Shown here piece by piece: positions 61,232-64,000 of a stretch of DNA of 64,000 bases. The first letter of the stretch is position 1. Each line of letters opens with the position of its first letter. The position numbers and the translations under genes were made by a program. The DNA comes from Flavobacterium lutivivi (GTDB lineage: Bacteria > Bacteroidota > Bacteroidia > Flavobacteriales > Flavobacteriaceae). The notes below the pieces were generated by a model. That model had not been told where the DNA came from. It worked only from the letters and a program-made list of their open reading frames with translations, and made no database searches. The stretch spans positions 1-64,000 of the forward strand of contig NZ_BMIM01000005.1 in assembly GCF_014642275.1 (NCBI RefSeq), given 5' to 3'.

Positions 61232-61645
61232 ATGGAAATACTTTTTTCTATTGATGAAATAAACAATGTTGCCAAAAAAATAATATCCGAAACAAATGAA
61301 AAAGTAATTCTTTTTCATGGGAATATGGGAGTTGGCAAAACAACTCTTATAAAAGAATTAGCCAAAGAGCTTGGTGTTAATGATGCGACAAGTAGTCCAA
61401 CTTTTTCGTTAGTAAACGAATACAAATCAACAAATGGCGAAATGATTTATCATTTTGATTTGTATCGATTAAAATCTGAAAGCGAAGCATTAGATTTTGG
61501 ATTTGATGAATATATTTACTCAGGAAACAGATGTTTTATAGAATGGCCAGACAAAATCCCCAATCTTTTACCAGATCATTACTCAGAAATTTATATTCAA
61601 CTGGAGTTAGATGGTAAAAGAAAACTGGAGTTGATTAATAAATAA
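61232..61645 (+). CDS. tsaE: tRNA threonylcarbamoyladenosine synthesis ATPase TsaE
   Basis: A protein of 137 residues, normal length. Walker A G30-N-M-G-V-G-K-T, then SPTFSLVNEY (the conserved SPTF motif) and HFDLYRL, with FIEWPD near the C-terminus. It works with TsaB and TsaD to add the t6A37 modification to ANN-decoding tRNAs. It follows porX closely and precedes ald by 37 nt, a common order in flavobacteria. Confidence 0.95.
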   Translation: MEILFSIDEINNVAKKIISETNEKVILFHGNMGVGKTTLIKELAKELGVNDATSSPTFSLVNEYKSTNGEMIYHFDLYRLKSESEALDFGFDEYIYSGNRCFIEWPDKIPNLLPDHYSEIYIQLELDGKRKLELINK

Positions 61646-61682
61646 AATTTATTTTGTAATTTGTGCCTTAAATATTGCATCA

Positions 61683-62876
61683 ATGGCTACTACTCCATTC
61701 ACAAAACAACAACTATTACCTCAAGAGGAAAAATTAGAAATTCTTCGACACAAAAGTGAATTATTCATTGGAATTCCAAAAGAAACATCCTATCAAGAAA
61801 GAAGAATTTGTTTAACTCCTGATGCTGTGAATTCATTAGTTTCTCATGGACACAAGGTTTTGATTGAAGCTGGAGCTGGACTGAGTTCTAGCTACACAGA
61901 TAAGGAATATAGCGATGCTGGTGCGCAAATTACAAACGACACAAAGAAAATTTTTAGTTGTCCAATTATTCTAAAAGTTGAACCATTGACAATGAATGAG
62001 ATTGGTTATCTAAACACCAACTCTATTATTATTTCTGCAATACAACTCAAAACAAGAAAAAAAGAATATTTTGAGGCTTTGGCTCAAAAAAAAGTTACCG
62101 CTTTGGCTTTTGAATATATCAAAGATGAAGATGGCTCATATCCTGCCGTAAAATCTTTGAGCGAAATTGCAGGAACAGCTTCTGTTTTGATTGCATCAGA
62201 ATTAATGATAAACAATGATTTTGGCAAAGGATTATTATTTGGCAACATTACTGGCGTTCCACCAACAGAAGTAGTCATAATTGGCGCTGGAACAGTTGGG
62301 GAATTTGCTGTTAAAACTGCCCTTGGATTAGGTGCCAATGTAAAAGTTTTTGATAATTCAATTACTAAACTAAGAAGATTGCAAAACAACGTTCAACAAC
62401 GAATTTTTACATCAACTATTCACCCAAAATCTTTATTGAAAGCTTTAAGAAGATGTGATGTTGCTATTGGAGCCATGCGAGGTAAAGAAAGATGTCCTAT
62501 CGTTGTTACTGAGACAATGGTTGAACACATGAAAAAAGGCGCCGTAATTGTTGATGTAAGTATTGATACTGGTGGTTGCTTCGAAACTTCAGAAATTACT
62601 ACTCATGAACATCCAACATTTGTAAAAAATGATGTTATTCATTATTGTGTTCCTAATATTCCTTCAAGATATTCTAAAACTGCTTCACTTTCTATAAGTA
62701 ATATTCTAACTCCATATTTGTTGCAAATTGCTGAAGATGGCGGATTGGAAAGCGCTATCAGATGTAACAAAGGATTAAAAAATGGTGTTTATCTATATCA
62801 TGGAATTTTGACAAACAAAGCTATTGGCGACTGGTTCAACTTGCCTGACAACGACATTAATCTAATTGTTTTTTAA
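61683..62876 (+). CDS. ald: Alanine dehydrogenase
   Basis: A protein of 397 residues, about 25 longer than typical Ald because of an N-terminal extension (TTPFTKQQLLPQEEKLEILRHKSEL). Substrate domain: IGIPKETSYQERRICLTPDAV and SGHKVLIEAGAG-like text; NAD domain: VVIIGAGTVGEFAVKTALGLGANVKVFD; catalytic VDVSIDTGGCFETSE and YCVPNIPSRYSKTAS. It interconverts L-alanine and pyruvate plus ammonia. The extended N-terminus is characteristic of the Bacteroidetes branch. Confidence 0.92.
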   Translation: MATTPFTKQQLLPQEEKLEILRHKSELFIGIPKETSYQERRICLTPDAVNSLVSHGHKVLIEAGAGLSSSYTDKEYSDAGAQITNDTKKIFSCPIILKVEPLTMNEIGYLNTNSIIISAIQLKTRKKEYFEALAQKKVTALAFEYIKDEDGSYPAVKSLSEIAGTASVLIASELMINNDFGKGLLFGNITGVPPTEVVIIGAGTVGEFAVKTALGLGANVKVFDNSITKLRRLQNNVQQRIFTSTIHPKSLLKALRRCDVAIGAMRGKERCPIVVTETMVEHMKKGAVIVDVSIDTGGCFETSEITTHEHPTFVKNDVIHYCVPNIPSRYSKTASLSISNILTPYLLQIAEDGGLESAIRCNKGLKNGVYLYHGILTNKAIGDWFNLPDNDINLIVF

Positions 62877-62936
62877 ATAGCTCATTTTTGAAATAAATAT
62901 TCACCAACTCTTTAAAAAATTGCAGAATTAGTTCTT

Positions 62937-62944
62937 TACATTTG
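62937..62944 (+). promoter_or_regulatory. Promoter -7 box before the small anchored protein
   Basis: TACATTTG, an exact TAnnTTTG match ending 14 nt before the ATG at 62959. Confidence 0.55.
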
Positions 62945-62958
62945 CAAAAAATAATACT

Positions 62959-63342
62959 ATGAAATTTTATCAGCGATTTGCCTATTATCTTGTAGGCTTT
63001 TCAATAGGAATGTTTATTGTTGTTGTTGTTTGGAGTGGTAAAGATACTCGTTGTAATTATTTTCCAAATGCTAGAGTATTAAATGACATTAGGAACAAAC
63101 CTTTTCATTATGATATTGAAGCTTCGCGAAGACTATCTGAAGATTGGGTAGATACAATAGACATAAAGAACACGCTACAATATGGAGACGTAGATTTTGA
63201 TAAAAGTAACATCAAAACAGAAGGAGGAAAATTGTATATTATTTATGGAAAAACAACTAAGAAACAAGATATCACTTTAGAAATAATTAATTACCCCGAA
63301 AAAGCTGTTTTAAGAAACATTATCAAAGAAAATAAAAAATAA
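62959..63342 (+). CDS. Small N-terminally anchored protein, DUF4258-like
   Basis: A protein of 127 residues. N-terminal membrane helix (about 6-27, RFAYYLVGFSIGMFIVVVVW), then a conserved-looking CNYFPNARVLNDIRNKPFHYD segment and a beta-rich C-terminus (KLYIIYGKTTKKQDITLEIINY). This resembles a Bacteroidetes group often annotated as DUF4258; that name is tentative. It is not cotranscribed with ald (82 nt gap with its own promoter box) and ends at a strong terminator. Confidence 0.7.
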   Translation: MKFYQRFAYYLVGFSIGMFIVVVVWSGKDTRCNYFPNARVLNDIRNKPFHYDIEASRRLSEDWVDTIDIKNTLQYGDVDFDKSNIKTEGGKLYIIYGKTTKKQDITLEIINYPEKAVLRNIIKENKK

Positions 63343-63371
63343 AAAAGGTTGTCAAAATGACAACCTTTTTT
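63341..63371 (+). terminator. Bidirectional terminator between small protein and secDF
   Basis: 14-bp arms 63341-63354 and 63358-63371 (AAAAAAGGTTGTCA and complement), loop AAA. Confidence 0.9.
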
Positions 63372-63390
63372 ATTTTGAACACTTAGTGAA

Positions 63391-64000
63391 TTATTCTCCT
63401 TTGTGTCTTTTCTCGATTTCTTCAATATCTTTTTTCTTGATTGTATCAACTAATATTGGAGTTGCAATGAATAGAGATGAGTATGTACCCACAACAATTC
63501 CTATAAGCATAGCAAAGATAAATCCTCTGATAGATTCTCCACCAAAAATGAACATAATCAATAATACCATAATCATGGTTAAAGAGGTGTTTACAGTTCT
63601 TGATAAAGTTGTATTAATTGAAGCATTAACAACATCTTTGAAAGAACCTTTGATGTTACCTGCCAAAAACTCACGAACTCTATCGAATACAATTACAGTA
63701 TCATTCATTGAGTATCCAATTACAGTTAGAATAGCTGCAATGAAATGTTGATCCATTTCCATGTGGAAAGGCATGTATTTATATAGTAATGAATATATAC
63801 CTAGTACAAAAATCACATCGTGGAATACAGCTGCAATTGCACCAAGAGAGTATTGCCATTTTCTAAATGAAATAACCAAATACAAACCTACAACAAGCAT
63901 TGCACCTAAAACTGCCCACAATGAATTTGTTTTTATATCCGCAGAAATTGAAGCACCTACTTTTGAAGCTTGAAGAACTCCTACTTTTTTACCATCAAAA
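63391..64000 (-). CDS. secDF: Protein translocase SecDF fusion, C-terminal part (cut by window edge)
   Basis: The frame is open to the window's right end; 202 C-terminal residues are visible. It is the SecF half: KKVGVLQASKVGASISADIKTNSLWAV, then helices with GAIAAVFHDVIFVLGIYSL, ILTVIGYSMNDTVIVFDRVRE (the SecF signature), INTTLSRTVNTSLTMIMV and the last GIVVGTYSSLFIATPILVD helix. It uses the proton gradient to help pull proteins across the inner membrane. Flavobacteria usually carry SecD and SecF as one fused protein; the SecD half would lie beyond the window, so the fusion itself is inferred. Confidence 0.9.
   Translation of the reverse strand, partial: FDGKKVGVLQASKVGASISADIKTNSLWAVLGAMLVVGLYLVISFRKWQYSLGAIAAVFHDVIFVLGIYSLLYKYMPFHMEMDQHFIAAILTVIGYSMNDTVIVFDRVREFLAGNIKGSFKDVVNASINTTLSRTVNTSLTMIMVLLIMFIFGGESIRGFIFAMLIGIVVGTYSSLFIATPILVDTIKKKDIEEIEKRHKGE

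Noticed and set aside
1-64000. tRNA, rRNA, riboswitch or prophage
   Set aside because: Gaps are short; no cloverleaf, rRNA segment, known riboswitch core or phage structural gene was recognised on reading both strands.

Overview
The window looks like a chromosomal segment of a Flavobacterium-like member of the Flavobacteriaceae. The signs are: very A+T-rich DNA; a type IX secretion (T9SS) cargo with a gliding-type C-terminal domain, a second T9SS cargo and the T9SS regulator PorX; a menaquinone pathway; a type III glutamine synthetase; an SecDF fusion; and many TAnnTTTG promoter boxes 14-22 nt upstream of start codons. No tRNA, rRNA, CRISPR array, transposase or integrase gene was seen. No gene-free gap exceeds 300 bases.

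Layout. 1-6074: 3' part of a giant multi-domain adhesin. 6.1-7.8 kb: DUF1801 protein and M28 peptidase. 7.9-12.4 kb: a small regulon (membrane protein, winged-helix regulator, Coq4-like protein, CreD, MpaB-like oxygenase) with the same inverted repeat before its two transcription units. 12.5-17.3 kb: menaquinone genes menB, menA and menC with a metal hydrolase and a TPR protein between them. 17.4-19.5 kb: C1 peptidase and YgiD-type dioxygenase. 19.6-22.8 kb: a 2.3 kb cassette (XRE regulator, two related Cys-rich secreted proteins, one more exported protein) between a truncated 5' copy of lipA and the complete lipA; the two copies share a 221-bp direct repeat. 22.8-31.2 kb: GAPDH, hybrid histidine kinase, purine nucleoside phosphorylase, LpxK, Nif3-like and CdsZ/CT398-like proteins, alpha/beta hydrolase. 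31.4-35.2 kb: cyanophycin synthetase and a PurM-like protein. 35.2-39.3 kb: three tandem double-OmpA proteins, a T9SS cargo and a 40-residue-repeat protein. 39.4-45.6 kb: GlnN, TerC and envelope proteins. 45.6-51 kb: surface-glycan genes (YfhO, GT4, flippase). 51-54.9 kb: small accessory genes, one frameshifted gene and a subclass B1 metallo-beta-lactamase. 54.9-59.3 kb: a sulfide-oxidation locus. 59.6-64 kb: PorX, TsaE, alanine dehydrogenase, a small anchored protein and the SecDF C-terminus.

How genes work together. The sulfide locus is a complete detoxification route: SQR oxidises sulfide to persulfide, a metallo-beta-lactamase/rhodanese protein oxidises or transfers the sulfane sulfur, a TauE/SafE permease can export sulfite, and a Crp-type regulator lies between them. 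Three related 14-bp palindromes stand exactly 22 nt upstream of a -7-like box before sqr, tauE and the dioxygenase. PorX links to the T9SS cargos elsewhere in the window.

The most unusual items are the lipA-flanked cassette with its Cys-rich secreted pair, the shared operator of the sulfide locus, the Coq4-fold protein in a menaquinone organism next to CreD, and an A7-tract frameshift in a PH-like membrane protein. Functions come from reading the translations; no database search was possible.
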